Assembly: GCA_021292165.1 (NCBI GenBank)
Contig: CM037877.1
Location: 132,488,274-132,552,273 of the forward strand
DNA: 64,000 bases
Source: Shinisaurus crocodilurus
Lineage: Eukaryota; Chordata; Lepidosauria; Squamata; Shinisauridae
Reading direction: 5' to 3'
The notes beneath the pieces were generated by a model, which saw only the letters and a list, made by a program, of their open reading frames with translations, was not told the origin of the DNA and ran no database searches. Below are positions 22,770 to 33,840 of the stretch, piece by piece (the first letter of the stretch is position 1; each line of letters starts with the position of its first letter). A program made the translations under genes and the position numbers.

Positions 22770-23790
22770 GCTCAGTGCCACCTGATCATTGCCCAGCTGG
22801 GGAGGGAGTAGTGTTTGGGTGATGAGAAACTCTCACCCATGTGACTCTTGGATTTTTTTTTGTGGGAGGGGGGCAGTTTATAAATTAGTCAGAATATCTT
22901 TTCCTGGAGCATGCCACTTCAGACTGCAGCTGGAAGGATCACATGGTCAAATTCTTCTGCACATCAAAAACTCCTTGCTTTGAAAACCTAGGCTGACAGG
23001 GAGAAGAGTTATATCCTAGCTGCCTTCTGTGTGTACTGTGCCCATGTGCAGGGAGTTCGGAGGAGGTGTGTGGGGTGACCTGCAGATTAGACCCAAATAT
23101 TACTGGAGTGGAGTGGGAAGAAGCCATAGTGAAACAGCTCTCACACTGCCATCAATAATGTATGTGTCACCCCAGAGTGTGGCAGAAACCACAAGGTTTC
23201 TTTTCACCTAGCCTCGGTTATACTTACGGTATGTGCAAAGAAGTGCCTCTCCTTGTCTGTGCTTATGAGTCAGGGTGTCTCTCTATGCATTTACCTGTGT
23301 CTTGTTTTCTTTGCCTGTTTCCTCTTCAAGGGCTCAGGATGCTGCCATGCTCTCCATATAATATCACCATATCCCTGCAGCTGCAATCTCATGAGGACAC
23401 ACACACTTTTTTATATTTCTCTTGAAATGTGGTTTTACTTTTTCATGGCTGAGGCAAGCAATGTGGCCTGTACAGCTGAATGATGGGATAGACATAGGAT
23501 GCCAGGAGCCTGCTGAGACTTTGGCACCTGGATTTTTTGTTCTGGTTGACTCACTTCAACAGGCATTCCAGACAGTGCTGGTTCTTCCAGGTCTTCTGAC
23601 TTTCCTGGCAAACTTGGATCTATTCCAAACAATAACGGGCCTAATACTTATTGGAGGGCTGTCTGTGGTTTGTGTGTTTTTCATAGGCCTGGAAATATAT
23701 AATCAGCTATTGGATATGTCAAAACAACACTTCTGTTGGAATTGGATCATTACCTTCTAAAGGCACAGATCCCGGTAAACCTGGACCCCT
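22770..23790. other. Gene-free stretch, nothing recognised
   Basis: No named repeat. The plus-strand frame at 23422-23760 (112 codons, hydrophobic C-terminal half) has no homologous signature and no splice support. I do not call it a gene. Confidence 0.4.
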
Positions 23791-23794
23791 GCCA

Positions 23795-24125
23795 GGATGC
23801 TGCCCTTCGGTCTGCTAAGTGATCCTGCAGATACACTCTTGCTTAAGAACATCATAAGAGCCCTGATGGAGCATACCAGCAAGTTGCACCTAGTCCAGCA
23901 TTCTTTGCAAGAATCCCAGCAACCAGCATGCACTTAGGTGGCCTACCAGACTGGTGGCTACTGGGCTGGCCATTGCTGGAATCAGGATGCTGGACTAGAT
24001 GGAACAGTCTGATCCAATGGGGATGTTCTTATGCCCTGCCTTCCACAGAACCTGGCAGTATGGAGAGCCCTGCCATTCACGCTGGGAGCAGTGCTTGGCT
24101 TTTAATTTTCAGCGCATGGGAGAGG
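23795..24125. repeat. L2-like 3' ends, head to head
   Basis: Two recognisable LINE/SINE tails face each other: 'aagaacatcataagagccct...tagtccagcat' (23848-23905) and 'atgctggactagatggaaca...gatgttcttatg' (23988-24035). The arrangement is inverted-repeat-like. It is decayed. Confidence 0.55.
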
Positions 24126-24360
24126 CTACAGATGCTAGGTGAGGGAAAGACACTCTAGATGTGCCCAGAAGTTGTTGTTGTTTTACTGCATCTTTTAAAA
24201 GAAAAGGCACAGTCAGAGAGAGGAGGATGCAGTGCTAACTGCTAAATGGGTGTGAGTAAAGGAGGAGGAATGGGACCGCCACTAACAAACAGCGCCTGCA
24301 AGAGATTTCTTCTGTTTAACATTATGGTGTTCAAATGAGTTAAGGTCTTATGCCTGCAGT

Positions 24361-24384
24361 GCCAGTGTGTGTGTGTGTGTGTGA

Positions 24385-24444
<60 letters not shown>

Positions 24445-24570
24445 AGAAGAAGAAGAGGAGGAGGAGGAGGAGGAGGAGGAGGAGGAGGAGGAGGAGGAGG
24501 AGGAGGAGGAGGAGGAGGCAGGGGCGGCGGCGGCAGCAGCAGCAGCGCAGCAGCAGCAGCAGCAGCCAGG
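24361..24570. repeat. Compound microsatellite (TG)n(GA)n(GAG)n(GCA)n
   Basis: About 210 bases of successive simple repeats: (TG)n to about 24400, (GA)n to about 24444, (GAA/GAG)n to about 24520, then (GGC/GCA)n. Frames across it read poly-Glu, poly-Arg or poly-Pro and are artefacts. It is a very long purine-only strand, prone to slippage and triplex formation. Confidence 0.97.
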
Positions 24571-25277
24571 CTAAAACAGCCTCCTCCCAAGTCCCAAGTC
24601 CTTAATTAAATGCATGGCAAGAACCAGGAGAAGCACATCTGGTTTCAATCTGCACAGTCCTTTGATGGCATCAGATGTTCTTTTCCCAAATCGGGGTGGG
24701 GGGTGGAAATCCTGGCCTGTCTGTGGCAGCTCAGAGCCCAGGCTGGCTCCCATCACTGAACCGCAAGGGCTCTTCTCCTTCCCTGCCATCAGTTGACCCC
24801 TGCACCACACTCATGCCCCCTCCTGCCTGGTTATTTTACCCATTCAGCAGAGAGGCACGCAAACCTTGTGAATGAGGATTCATGTTTTACCTTCTTCTTT
24901 TCGACTCTTTTCTTTCTAAGGAGGCTATGAAGTTTGGGGCAATTCACACAGTTTTGGACTGTGCACTTAGGCAATCAACTCCACTGAAACATGTTGAGTC
25001 TGAAGTGATGGGAGGTGACTCTGTCTGCAGTGTTACCATTGTGATGGCCCACTCGTGCAGCATGTGATGAAGATGCATGTGTGAACCAGCCCTGCGAATG
25101 AGACAAATGTGTGTTTGGAAATACATGTGTCTCATAGGGAGGCATCCATTGGAGACCCAGGATCAGCTGCATTTCAGTTGCTGCATGTACACCTAGTAGC
25201 AAGATTGGGTTTGTTGCCAGGTGATGTTGGAATGACCCAAGCTGTTGGCAGATTCCAAATGATCATACAGTGTAGCA
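24571..25277. other. Gene-free stretch, nothing recognised
   Basis: Mixed sequence with short overlapping frames and no supported exon. Confidence 0.4.
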
Positions 25278-25413
25278 CAGGGCTCTCCAGCCTTGGGTCC
25301 CCAGATGTTGCTGGCCTACAGCTCCCGGCATACCCAGCCAGCATGGCTCATGGCAAGGGATTCTGGGAGCTGTAGTCCAGCAACATCTGGGGACCCAAGG
25401 TTGGAGAGCCCTG
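25278..25413. mobile_element. 136-bp palindromic hAT MITE (family 1)
   Basis: Ends CAGGGCTCTCCAGCC and the complement. Length is exactly that of the family. No clear 8-bp duplication remains: the flanks read gtgtagca and ggccaact. It is either older or altered at the junction. Confidence 0.88.
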
Positions 25414-25987
25414 GGCCAACTCTGAGCTAAATGGCCATTAGCTTAATGGATCATAATCAGACAATTTCCACCTTCTCATACCATCTCTTAATTCATTCTT
25501 TGGCTAAAGGCAGAGGGGCTGCTTTAATTATTTTATTTTAGAGAGTCCTAAGCCACCTTTCAAAATACAAATATGCTTTGTGAAGACATCCCACGCCCTC
25601 ACTTTCCTTTAAAAAAAGGTCTCCCTGATGGAAATGGTGCTGACCTTGAAGGTGGGAGACTCTGGGTTCCTCAAAACCAAAAAGGCAGCTCTCAGAGCCA
25701 ACCCAAGACAGAGGCAGAGCAGCAACTGACACCCACCTCCCTCAGTCAAGGTGCACAGTGTCCAAGGCCAGCTAAGTTATTTTGGCACCAGAGGCAGAAA
25801 ATCCCACAAACACCTCTTTCCTTTTGTGGCAGTAAAAATACAGCAATAATAAACTATTTGCTGCCCTTTTGTGACACCCCAAATCATCCTCTGCCTCATT
25901 CTGCCTAATGGTATGTCTTAATGTCTGTATATCACTGAAAGGGACGTCCCTCATGTCAGACCAACCAACCGAGGGTTTATCATTGGG

Positions 25988-26490
25988 ATGGACAAATATG
26001 TCCGTTTTGCTTTCTCCTGCATTCAATATATATCAAGTTCTTTTCATCCTGAATATGAAGAGGTTTGCAAGTTTTGGAAAATTATTATCAAAAGTGAACT
26101 GAAATTAAATTCTCACCCATCTCAACAGGCCAGATTCAATAAGTATAGCTATTTCCAGCATGGAGAGGACCGTGTTCTACCTACCTGCCATATAGCTGCT
26201 GTTAAAGAGAAGGAACTTGTCGGGGGGGGGGGGTGGCAGCCCCAATTAAGCATTAATATGGGTGAATACACAGGGCTTCAAACCCAGAATTTTAAGAGCT
26301 AGGCACGCAAAGCCCTGGGCCTGGGCCTGGGCGGACATCGGTCAGTTTCCGTTTCTCCCACGTTTGCATGTTTTAAATCTCAAATTCTCTCCATCCCGAA
26401 TATTAAGAAATGTGTGGATTTTGTTAAATTCTTATCAAAGAAAAATAAACTGAGACAAAATTCCCACCCAGCCCTAGTTAATCATTAGCA
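25988..26490. repeat. Two diverged direct copies of an unknown repeat
   Basis: 25988-26120 and 26333-26470 share the order 'ccgttttgctttctc...gcat', 'cctgaatatgaagaggttt / cccgaatattaagaaatgt', 'ttatcaaa(a/g)' and 'ctcacccat / ccacccagc'. They are about 345 bases apart with a poly-G tract (26221-26233) between. Class unknown. Confidence 0.5.
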
Positions 26491-26544
26491 AACCTCCCCA
26501 AGGGTTCCCGCTGAAGGTCTCCAAATGATGTGAGAACGAAGCGC

Positions 26545-27215
26545 AGAAAAAGAGCAACCAAAAATGATCAGGACTCAGACTGGAGCAACTTCCCTACAAG
26601 GAAAATGTTACAATGTTACAATGTTTGGGGCTTTTAGCTTAGAAAAGGGGGAAGTAAAGGGGGCTGTGACAGAAGTGTGTGTGACATACATTATGAATAC
26701 TGTGGAGAAAGTGGGTGGAGAGAAGGTTCCCCCCCCCCTTCTCTCCTGTTACTAGAAGAACCCAGGGTCATCCAATGAAGCTGAATCATGACAGGAGAGG
26801 AGATTCAAGGACATACTATTTCACACAGCACATAGCCAAACTATGGAAGTTGCTTCTTCTTCCACAAGATACAGTGATGGCCACCAACACAGATGACTTC
26901 AAAAGGGCACTAGACCAATTAGTGGAGGATAATTTGCAAGTTTTGCGTAGTGATGATGAGACTATGTGCTACCTTCAGGGATGCTGCCTCTAAATCAGTG
27001 TTCTCCAACCTTGGGTCCCCAGATGTTTTTGGCCTACAACTCTCAGCATACCCCATCTGGGGACCCAAGGTTGGAGAATACTGCTCTAAATATCAGTTGC
27101 TGAGGGAAAACAGGAGGGCGCTGTTGTGCTCATGTCCTACTTGTGGGCTTCCCTGGGACAACTGGTTGGCCACTGTGGGAACAGAATGTTGGCCGATCCA
27201 ACAAAGGTCTTGTTG
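26545..27215 (+). mobile_element. L2-like LINE 3' part, split by a MITE
   Basis: The forward reading gives RT-end-like text (KMIRTQTGATSL, NVTMFGAFSLEKGEV) and then HIAKLWKLLLLPQD and TDDFKRALDQLVEDNL to about 26990. The element is interrupted at 26996-27083 and resumes with 'atcagttgctgagggaaaac' and 'gggcttccctgggacaactg', the typical 3' end. Frame breaks abound. L2-type versus another CR1-group clade cannot be settled by eye. Confidence 0.75.
26996..27083. mobile_element. Shortened palindromic hAT MITE (family 1), nested in LINE
   Basis: Ends CAGTGTTCTCCAACC / complement of '...ggagaatactg'. Perfect 8-bp duplication CTCTAAAT at 26988-26995 and 27084-27091. At 88 bp it lacks about 48 bases of the centre, a loop-side deletion. 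It sits inside the L2-like LINE and so is younger than that. Confidence 0.92.
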
Positions 27216-27757
27216 GATAACTAAAATTGCAGTCAAAACCTATGGCTAATGTTTCACCAGGTAATTGGGTGAAATGGTTAAGATCACTGATACCTTCTAG
27301 GGTGGTTTTCCTAGAAGGTACTCATTGAATTATTAACAGCCTGAACAGGAAGTGGGCATTGCCCCCAGCTTCTTCCTCTTTCTGTTCAGACTCTAGTGAG
27401 CGTGGCACCACCAGGTTGTTGTCTCCACGTGGTCCTTGTAGCAGCATGTAGCCAGAGTTGCTGGTCTGAACTCCACAAGTTCAGACCCCAAGTATTTCCA
27501 AATGAACTTGTAACCAACTGTAAGAAACACTTTTAAGCCTGCCTGAATGAAACTGCATAATCTGAGTGAGTAAATGTTACTTTTAACTTTTACAAGACTG
27601 TGTCTCTCTGATTATTGTTCTGAGGGAGAGAAAAGGGGGCAAAACCAAGGAAATCCAGTCTGCCTTAAAGCATCCTGGATTACCAAATGCTAACTGGCTA
27701 ACACTAGCCAAATCTAAGCTTCTTTTAAGCTGGAAAGGGACTCTACTCTGCTGATCT
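27216..27757. other. Gene-free stretch, possible decayed LTR
   Basis: LTR-like character is suggested by a leader-like text ending 'caagactgtgtctctctgat' and a mix of AT and GC segments. No TG...CA ends with a target duplication were found, so the identity is left open. Confidence 0.3.
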
Positions 27758-27765
27758 CACTAACG

Positions 27766-28112
27766 CAGTGCTTCTCAAATAGTGGGGCGGGCCCCCCAGG
27801 GGGGGTGCGGGGCTCCGTAAAGGGGGGCTCGTTTGACCTCAGTTAAACGTTTTTTTTAATATTGTGTTCCTTTAAATCCTGTGCTCCTTTAAATCTTTTC
27901 TGCTACAGTTAATAAAGCTATTCTTTGTTGTAAATTGATCCACATTTCTTTCTTTTTTTATTCTCTTATACGTTAATAAGGATACAGTGTTATGCAGAGG
28001 TGTACTTATAACAATTTTATAGACAAATGATACTATTTACAGTCGCGCGGGGGGCGCGAAATGTTTTCTTCTTCCTAGGGGGGGCATGACAGAAAATAAT
28101 TGAGAAGCACTG
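27766..28112. mobile_element. Non-autonomous hAT element, 347 bp
   Basis: Terminal inverted repeats CAGTGCTTCTCAA / TTGAGAAGCACTG. Target duplication CACTAACG (27758-27765) and CACTAATG (28113-28120), one change. The subterminal parts are G/C-homopolymer rich ('ggggggg' on both sides), the interior is AT-rich, and no frame is present. Confidence 0.9.
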
Positions 28113-28192
28113 CACTAATGTGAGATAGGAAGGATATTACTCCACATTATATCCTCTCCTAGTATCTTTTTCAAGTCCCAACAGGTCTATTG

Positions 28193-28317
28193 CAGGGCTC
28201 TCCAACCTTGGGTCCCCAGATGTTGCTGGCCTACAGCTCCCAGCATACCCAGCCAGCATGGCTAATGGCAAGCTGTAATCCAGCAACATCTGGGGACCCA
28301 AGGTTGGAGAGCCCCTG
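28193..28317. mobile_element. Palindromic hAT MITE (family 1), 125 bp
   Basis: Ends CAGGGCTCTCCAACC / '...gagagcccctg'. Duplication GTCTATTG (28185-28192) and GTCCATTG (28318-28325), one change. A small central deletion explains the shorter length. Confidence 0.9.
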
Positions 28318-28329
28318 GTCCATTGTATA

Positions 28330-29299
28330 ACTATGTATGATGTATTTCTACATTTACACATGGTATAGGAGGCACACATTGGAGAGGATGAAGAGCACAC
28401 TCAGAAAGCTGTTATCTAGTCATCATATCATATAAAACTGGTAGTCATGATTCAACCAAAGTTAAGCACTTTTTTAGTCTCATTGATTTCAATGAGTTCA
28501 GCATTTCCTTCACTTTCTCCTACTGAAATCACTGTAACTTAAAAGGGTTTGTCTTTGGCTGGTTCATACCCTGAGCTTTTTAGCTGGACAAAAAATTCAT
28601 CTTGGAAGTCTTAAAGCCCACACTTGGGCTGGATCATGCCCATGTTGATTATTGTAAACTATGAGCCCAGCTGAAGCAAATGTGTTCATTTTATTGCATA
28701 CAAATATTTACTTATACAAAAAATACATTCTGCAACCATTGTATGCAATATATTACACTGAAATTTGTAGCAAATAAATGAATAATTTAAACCATTGAGT
28801 ATAGGCAGATATGGAATAGATTATATCAGTGATCTGGCTCATATATGTAGGTTAATCACTTTAGGACTGCAACATCCAGCAATGGCTTGCAGGTATGAAT
28901 TGGACCCCTGCAGGTATAACCCGTAAATCGCGATTCGCGATAAAGCTGTCATATCTCAAAAGACAATGGCGTCCCTCCGTTCGTTAAGCGCCGAGGAATC
29001 AAGTGTTGGACAGAGAGGTGTTTTATTGAACTTGCTGCCCCACGACAGGAGTGGTGTAGGCACACGCACACTTTGCTCTGGGTTCTGCCCTCTTTTCATT
29101 TCCGTCGGGTGGCCTAAAGCAAATCTGTTACAAGAAGAAGGAAACTCCTCCCCCCACCGCTTAAAAAAAAAAAAAGTCCAACAGAAGCTGAGCTGATTAG
29201 ACTGGACGCGGACGGGTTCCTCCATGCAAATGAGATTCTCCAGCAGGACCTTAAACTAATCCTCAGCGGTTAATTGGAAAAGCAAATAAGCAGACTGCG
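28330..29299. promoter_or_regulatory. Upstream flank of PRRX1, repeat-poor
   Basis: About 1 kb free of recognisable transposons, AT-rich in 28640-28900. It holds an octamer ATGCAAAT at 29224-29231, TAATCC at 29257-29262 and TTAATTG at 29270-29276, all homeodomain- or POU-type cores. In mouse the 5' flank of Prrx1 contains a known limb-mesenchyme enhancer. That this stretch is its counterpart is inference from position only. Confidence 0.4.
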
Positions 29300-30263
29300 T
29301 TAGGAGCCACCTCCGGCGTCCGCCTGGGTTCCCAGCTTTCGACCCTTCGTTTGGCGGCGGCGGGGGTGGTGGTTACTTCGATCTTTGTTGAATGAGAAAG
29401 TTTCTCCGGCCCACTCATCAGCGCTCAGAGACGAGCGAGCGAGCGGGCCAGCGGGCGGGGAAGAAGCGGCTCTCTCAATCCGAGCGTGGGTTTGGTGTGG
29501 CTGCTGCATTGGAAGGGGGAGAGGGAGGCGGGGTGGGGGGGGTGGAGGAAGGAGGTCTGTCAAACGTCAGAAACAGCACAAAGCCTGGGCCACGTAATTA
29601 GAGGCTCCTATTAAGTCTGGCTCTGCCCTCCCCAGGGCCCGGCCAGCTCCACACCCACCCACGCACATGCCAGGCTGGGCCGTTTGAAGTGCAAGGGAGC
29701 CGCTTGATCGGGGGGGGGGGGTTCAGCAGGAAGCGAGAGAGAGAGAGAGAGAGAGAGAGAGCAGTTCGAGCCGCCTCCGCCCCCCCCCCCGCGCGCCCTC
29801 CTCCTCCTCCTCCTCCAGGCAGGCGAGGGGCTCTGGAGCGGCGGCGCGAAGTCCGTCCGTCGGCGAAAAGCATCTGCAAGACGTCTGCCCCTCGCGCCTG
29901 CCCGCCGCCACTTCGAGCCCGGCCGCCGACGGAGCGCGCCCAGCCGGGGAGCCGCGGGAGGGTGGCGCGCTTCCTCGGCAGCCCCCGTCCTTCCAGCCGC
30001 GCTGGGATTCCGGGAGGAGCCCTCGTCGGCCGGCGGGGACCCTCGGCCAGCAGGTCCCCCGAGCGGGGCTGCTTTGCGCGCCTGGCGCCGAGGAGCTCCC
30101 CCCTGGCGCTTCCGCGGAGACGGCCGTGCGGGGAGCGCAGCTGCCGCCGCCGCCGCCGCCGCGGGCTTGGCTTGGACGTTTTCGGCCGGGGCCGCGCTCG
30201 CCTCCCTTGGCCGCCCGCGCCCTCCTGCCTTCCCCCCCTCCTTGTCCTGGGCCCCCCCGAGCC

Positions 30264-30510
30264 ATGACTTCCAGCTACGTGCACGTCCTGGAGAGGCAAC
30301 CGGCCGTCCTGCCCACGCGCCTGGAGAGCCCCGGCGGCAACCTGGACAGCCTCCAGGCGAAAAAGAACTTCTCCGTCAGCCACCTGTTGGATCTGGAAGA
30401 AGCCGGCGACCTGGTGGCCGCCCAGACAGACGAGGGCGTCGGGGAGAGCGGCAGGAGCCTCCTGGAATCGCCGGGGCTGACCAGCGGCAGCGACACCCAG
30501 CAGCAGGACG
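30264..30510 (+). CDS. PRRX1: PRRX1, coding exon 1 (partial CDS, residues 1-82)
   Basis: Nuclear paired-related homeobox transcription factor of limb, craniofacial and other mesenchyme. The exon reads MTSSYVHVLERQPAV..., with LQAKKNFSVSHLLDLEEAG at residues 30-48 (the conserved N-terminal PRX region) and SLLESPGLTSGSD at 65-77. Both blocks match PRRX1. The paralogue PRRX2 has a different N-terminus apart from the NFSVSHLLDLEE core. The start at 30264 has a G at -3. The frame stays open upstream to 30126, but that part is proline/arginine-rich GC-driven sequence and the family starts here. The exon ends with one base of codon 83, followed by GTAAGT at 30511-30516. Small local differences from mammals are seen at residues 15-26 and 79-82. 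The homeodomain exons are beyond the window. Confidence 0.96.
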
Positions 30511-30516
30511 GTAAGT
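30511..30516 (+). other. PRRX1: Splice donor of PRRX1 exon 1
   Basis: GTAAGT directly after the exon, preceded by ACG: a near-ideal U1 match on the intron side. It leaves the reading frame in phase 1. Confidence 0.93.
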
Positions 30517-31590
30517 GGCGTCGCCGGAGCCGGGCGCTGCGCTGCGCTGCGCTCTCCGCATGCCAAAGTCCCGCGGCCAGACTCGTTCCTGCCCGCTGCT
30601 CTGGATCGCTCTCTCCTTAAGGGGATAGCCCTCCCCTGCCCGACGGCTCGGAACGGGTAACAACAAGGGCAGAACTGAAACCAGCCCCTTAAGGGCCCGT
30701 TAAAGTGATGCGGCTTCTGACCAGACCCAACTCTTTAAAACACGCGCGGCGGGTTTATCAGTCACCGGCAGGCAGTCTCTAGGCGAGATAAAAATGGATA
30801 AATAAAACGATAAACTAAATAAATACAAGATAAAGTATATTACTTTTATTACAATAATGTTTTAAAGGGGAATATCCATGCCCGTGGCACAGGTAAGGGC
30901 ACACCACACCCCGCAACGAATTGCCACAAACGAGCGAGTCTGTAGGACTCATTCCCACGAGTGCACCTTTGTTCAGCAGCCCTGAATCCAGATCAGTATC
31001 GGTTTAATTCAGATTATCCCTCTTGCTGTCGTCCCCGCAATTAGCCGTGCAAATGGGAATCCCCCACCTCTTCATCCTTTTACTACGGTTTTGTGTAAAG
31101 GCAAGGTCAACGCGTGCGGAGGGGGAGCATCTTCTGCTTTGGGGCGCTTCTCTGAGCGTCTCTGCTGCCATCCTAAGGTGGAAGAAATAAACATCGCGGA
31201 GCGCGCGATCCGCCGAGAAGTTCTCCTGCGCACAACGGGGATGGGGGGGACGGGACACAAGCTCTCGTTCGTCTCAACGGGACTTGTGCAGGAGAACTTG
31301 CCGGCCACACCCCAAAGCTGAAATCCTGTGGACATGTACTTAAGCATGAGTCCTGTTGAATAGCCTTGAGATTTACTTCAGAGTAAACATGCATAGTATT
31401 GGGCTGTCCATCGACTAAAGTGCCCATGCCTTGAATAATCCCCCAGACTGGGAGCCCCTCAATTCCCCGTCAGAGTTTTGCTTCCTGGAGAAGTTTCTGC
31501 GTGAGCTGGATTTAAATATCTCGCAGTTTGGATTATTTGGATTTTACTAGTGTAGCCAAGCTGGAGGACCCGCAGGTTGGGGAACACTGA

Positions 31591-31742
31591 GCTAGTCCGA
31601 AAGTTGCTAAAGTTAGTCCGAAAGTTGCGAACGTTAGTAAAACTTACATTAGTTACTAGTGTAGCTAGTCCCGAAAGTTACTAAAGTTAGTCCGAAAGTT
31701 GGTAAAACCTACACTAGTTACTATTGTAGATAGTCCGAAAGT
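31591..31742 (+). repeat. Short minisatellite, ~67-bp period
   Basis: Two full units and a partial third. Each starts '(g)(c/a)tagtcc(c)gaaagtt', holds a second 'agtccgaaagttg' and ends 'ttagttactagtgta / ctagttactattgta'. Within a unit the ~19-bp motif 'taaagttagtccgaaagtt' is itself repeated. It is unlike any transposon listed here. Confidence 0.85.
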
Positions 31743-33185
31743 GCATACTGATTTGTGCGTGTATTTTAAAGCGCATGAAATGCAACAAAATAAACGTGAA
31801 ACATAAATGCGTTCCCGTTATTGCTACTCTCCGACTCGAAGAGCCACTGGAGAAAAGCAAAACGGCTTCCTCTCCCAGGGAGAAGCGAAGAAATATCGGT
31901 GGCTATTCCATAACTGCAGGGGGGTGAGCGGGGCAGCGCCCCCCCCCCCCAGCCTAGCCCCGGCGGGGAAGGAGATGACCAGAGAAGGCCGCTGAGCAGT
32001 GAGTGGTGCCCTCAAGGCAGGACTTCGGGGCAGGCGCCAGGGCCAGGGCCCCGCGAGGCAGAATGGGCAGGAGGGCCCCGCACACGGTAGGGTTGGCTCG
32101 CCCCAGTTTGAAGGGAGCGAAAAGCAAGGCGCATTACCAGCTAAAGAGAAGGTCCGTCAAAGCCCCCAAGTCCAGAGTAGCTACTGTGGCTGGGAGCTAA
32201 GCAGAGAAGATACTCGGAAGTCTGGTGTGTTTTAGGTTGGGGAATGGAGACCTAGGCAGAAAGGCTTATTTTTAAGAGCTTGAAGGTGGTGTAGTCCTCC
32301 CAGAATCATTGGGCCTTCCGTTCTTTCTGTCCTTTGGTCCTCAGTTGTCAAACTGGTTGTTGTTGTTTTTTGAAACCCCTACAGAATCACTGAACAAAGA
32401 ACTGAGGCTTATTTCTTAGCAGCAACAGATGAGGAGACAAGCCTGTATCCGGGCTGTACCACTTCAGACTGCAGGAGGGGCCTCACATTGAATGAATGCT
32501 CCTCTCTCTGCAAAAGAATTCGCTGTACAGAGGGAGCGAGAAGGGTCCTTTCGCCTTTTGCACAGAGGAGTATTCAGTCACGTCACACACACACCTGCAG
32601 TTTGAAGTGGTACAGACCAGACACAGTTTTACCTCCTCATCCGTTGCTTGTGAGATTCAGGCCCCAGACCGACCGATGTGTGTTCGTGTGTGTGTCAAAA
32701 AAAACCTTTCAGAAAAGAGGCCCTGCCATTTTTGCTCACGTTGTGCTGCTAAGAACAACAGTAACTGCCTGGGTCTGTCCCTAGAAATGGATGGGGAAAG
32801 CGGCTTTCCACAGGATCCTGGGGAAAGGCCGCTGCTCTGGGGTGATCGCTTGGATTTCGGTGGAGCAGTTTGGGAATGAGCGATTGGCCAGTCACAGCCA
32901 GGGCCATTCGTTGCAAGCTGTAACGCCACGCACTCTTACTTGGGAATCAGTCCCACTTAACTCAGTTGGACTTAATTACATGCGTAAGATCTGGTTGTTA
33001 GATGTACACACTTTAAAAAGAAAGAAAGAAATCCGCGCAAAGGGGCATGATGATTAAGCCTATGCAAACCGCTCTAGGGACGCGCGGTTGAGTGAATGAT
33101 CCACCGACCTTCAGTTCCGTTTATTTCAAGATAAACAACAGCACCTGAAAGCGTTTAGGTTCGGCTCCACTTGTGTCCAGTTTTT

Positions 33186-33245
33186 GGGTGGTGTGTGGTT
33201 GTTGCTGTTTTTGTTGTTGCTGTTGTTGTTGCTGTTGTTGTTTTT
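33186..33245 (+). repeat. (TTG)n-rich microsatellite
   Basis: Imperfect (TTG)/(GCTGTTGTTGTT) repeat of about 60 bases. Another (TTG)n lies at 39353-39372. Confidence 0.9.
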
Positions 33246-33669
33246 ACTTTAATAAATCTCATCTAATCCTCCCGGGCCTTTTATTGACCTTTTGCTTTGA
33301 GCTGCGATCCAAAACGTAATGATTTGGACGCACATCTAGTTGACAAAATGCGTTTCGGGTCGAGGTTGATGGGAGGGCTCTAGAAGAAGGGGTGCGGGTT
33401 CTACCGTTGCAGTCGAAAGCCCCCAAGGGTATCTGTCCACCTGCCAGTCTGCTCTGCCTAGAATTCGACTTGGGGGGGGGGAGAGCTTCGCCCATCCAGT
33501 TTCTCCCCTCGCGGGCCTATCCGATTCTGCTCTCTTTTGGTGCGAACTCTGCCCAAACGACCTCCGTTATGAAACTCGTCCCCAGGCCTCTCTGGACCCA
33601 GCCAGTTGAAACCAGTCTGGATTCAAGAGGTTTAAGGCTAGGAGTAAGTCCCAGTGATATCGGCTGTTT

Positions 33670-33840
33670 TGGATCGGAATCATACTCTGAAAGAGTCATC
33701 CTAAATCCCCCTGCGTCCAAAGAGAGTAACAAATTTACTCAGCAGTTAAGGCTGCAATGTTAGAAACATTTTTCTTGGGAGTAAGTCCAATTTCACTCAG
33801 TGGGGCTTACAAGTTCTGAGTAGACAACCACAGGCTTGCA
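33670..33840. repeat. Old 'agtaagtccca' type repeat
   Basis: Contains 'ggctgcaatgttagaaac', 'tgggagtaagtccaatttca' and 'tggggcttacaagttctgag', the body of the dispersed palindromic family at 12373-12475 and 20846-20941. Decayed. Confidence 0.5.

Larger units (their letters stand above)
29300..30660 (+). promoter_or_regulatory. PRRX1: CpG-rich promoter region of PRRX1
   Basis: Abrupt rise in G+C and CpG from about 29300, highest at 29810-30560, spanning the first coding exon. TAATTA lies at 29595-29600. A (GA)n tract at 29739-29761 precedes the presumed 5' UTR. No TATA box is placed convincingly, which suits a CpG-island promoter of a developmental regulator with dispersed start sites. The transcription start cannot be fixed by sequence alone. 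Confidence 0.7.

Noticed and set aside
24348..24605. Poly-Glu, poly-Arg and poly-Pro frames
   Set aside because: Translations of the compound microsatellite.
30126..30263. In-frame N-terminal extension of PRRX1 (alternative start at 30126)
   Set aside because: The 46 added residues are Pro/Arg/Ala-rich from a CpG-rich 5' UTR, and the conserved protein starts MTSS at 30264.
29598..30566. 322-codon antisense reading frame over the PRRX1 exon
   Set aside because: It results from few stops in GC-rich DNA. It is low-complexity Arg/Gly/Pro, is the mirror of a real exon, and has no domain.
31591..31742. CRISPR-like array of regularly spaced repeats
   Set aside because: Only two to three units without unique spacers, in vertebrate DNA; it is a minisatellite.
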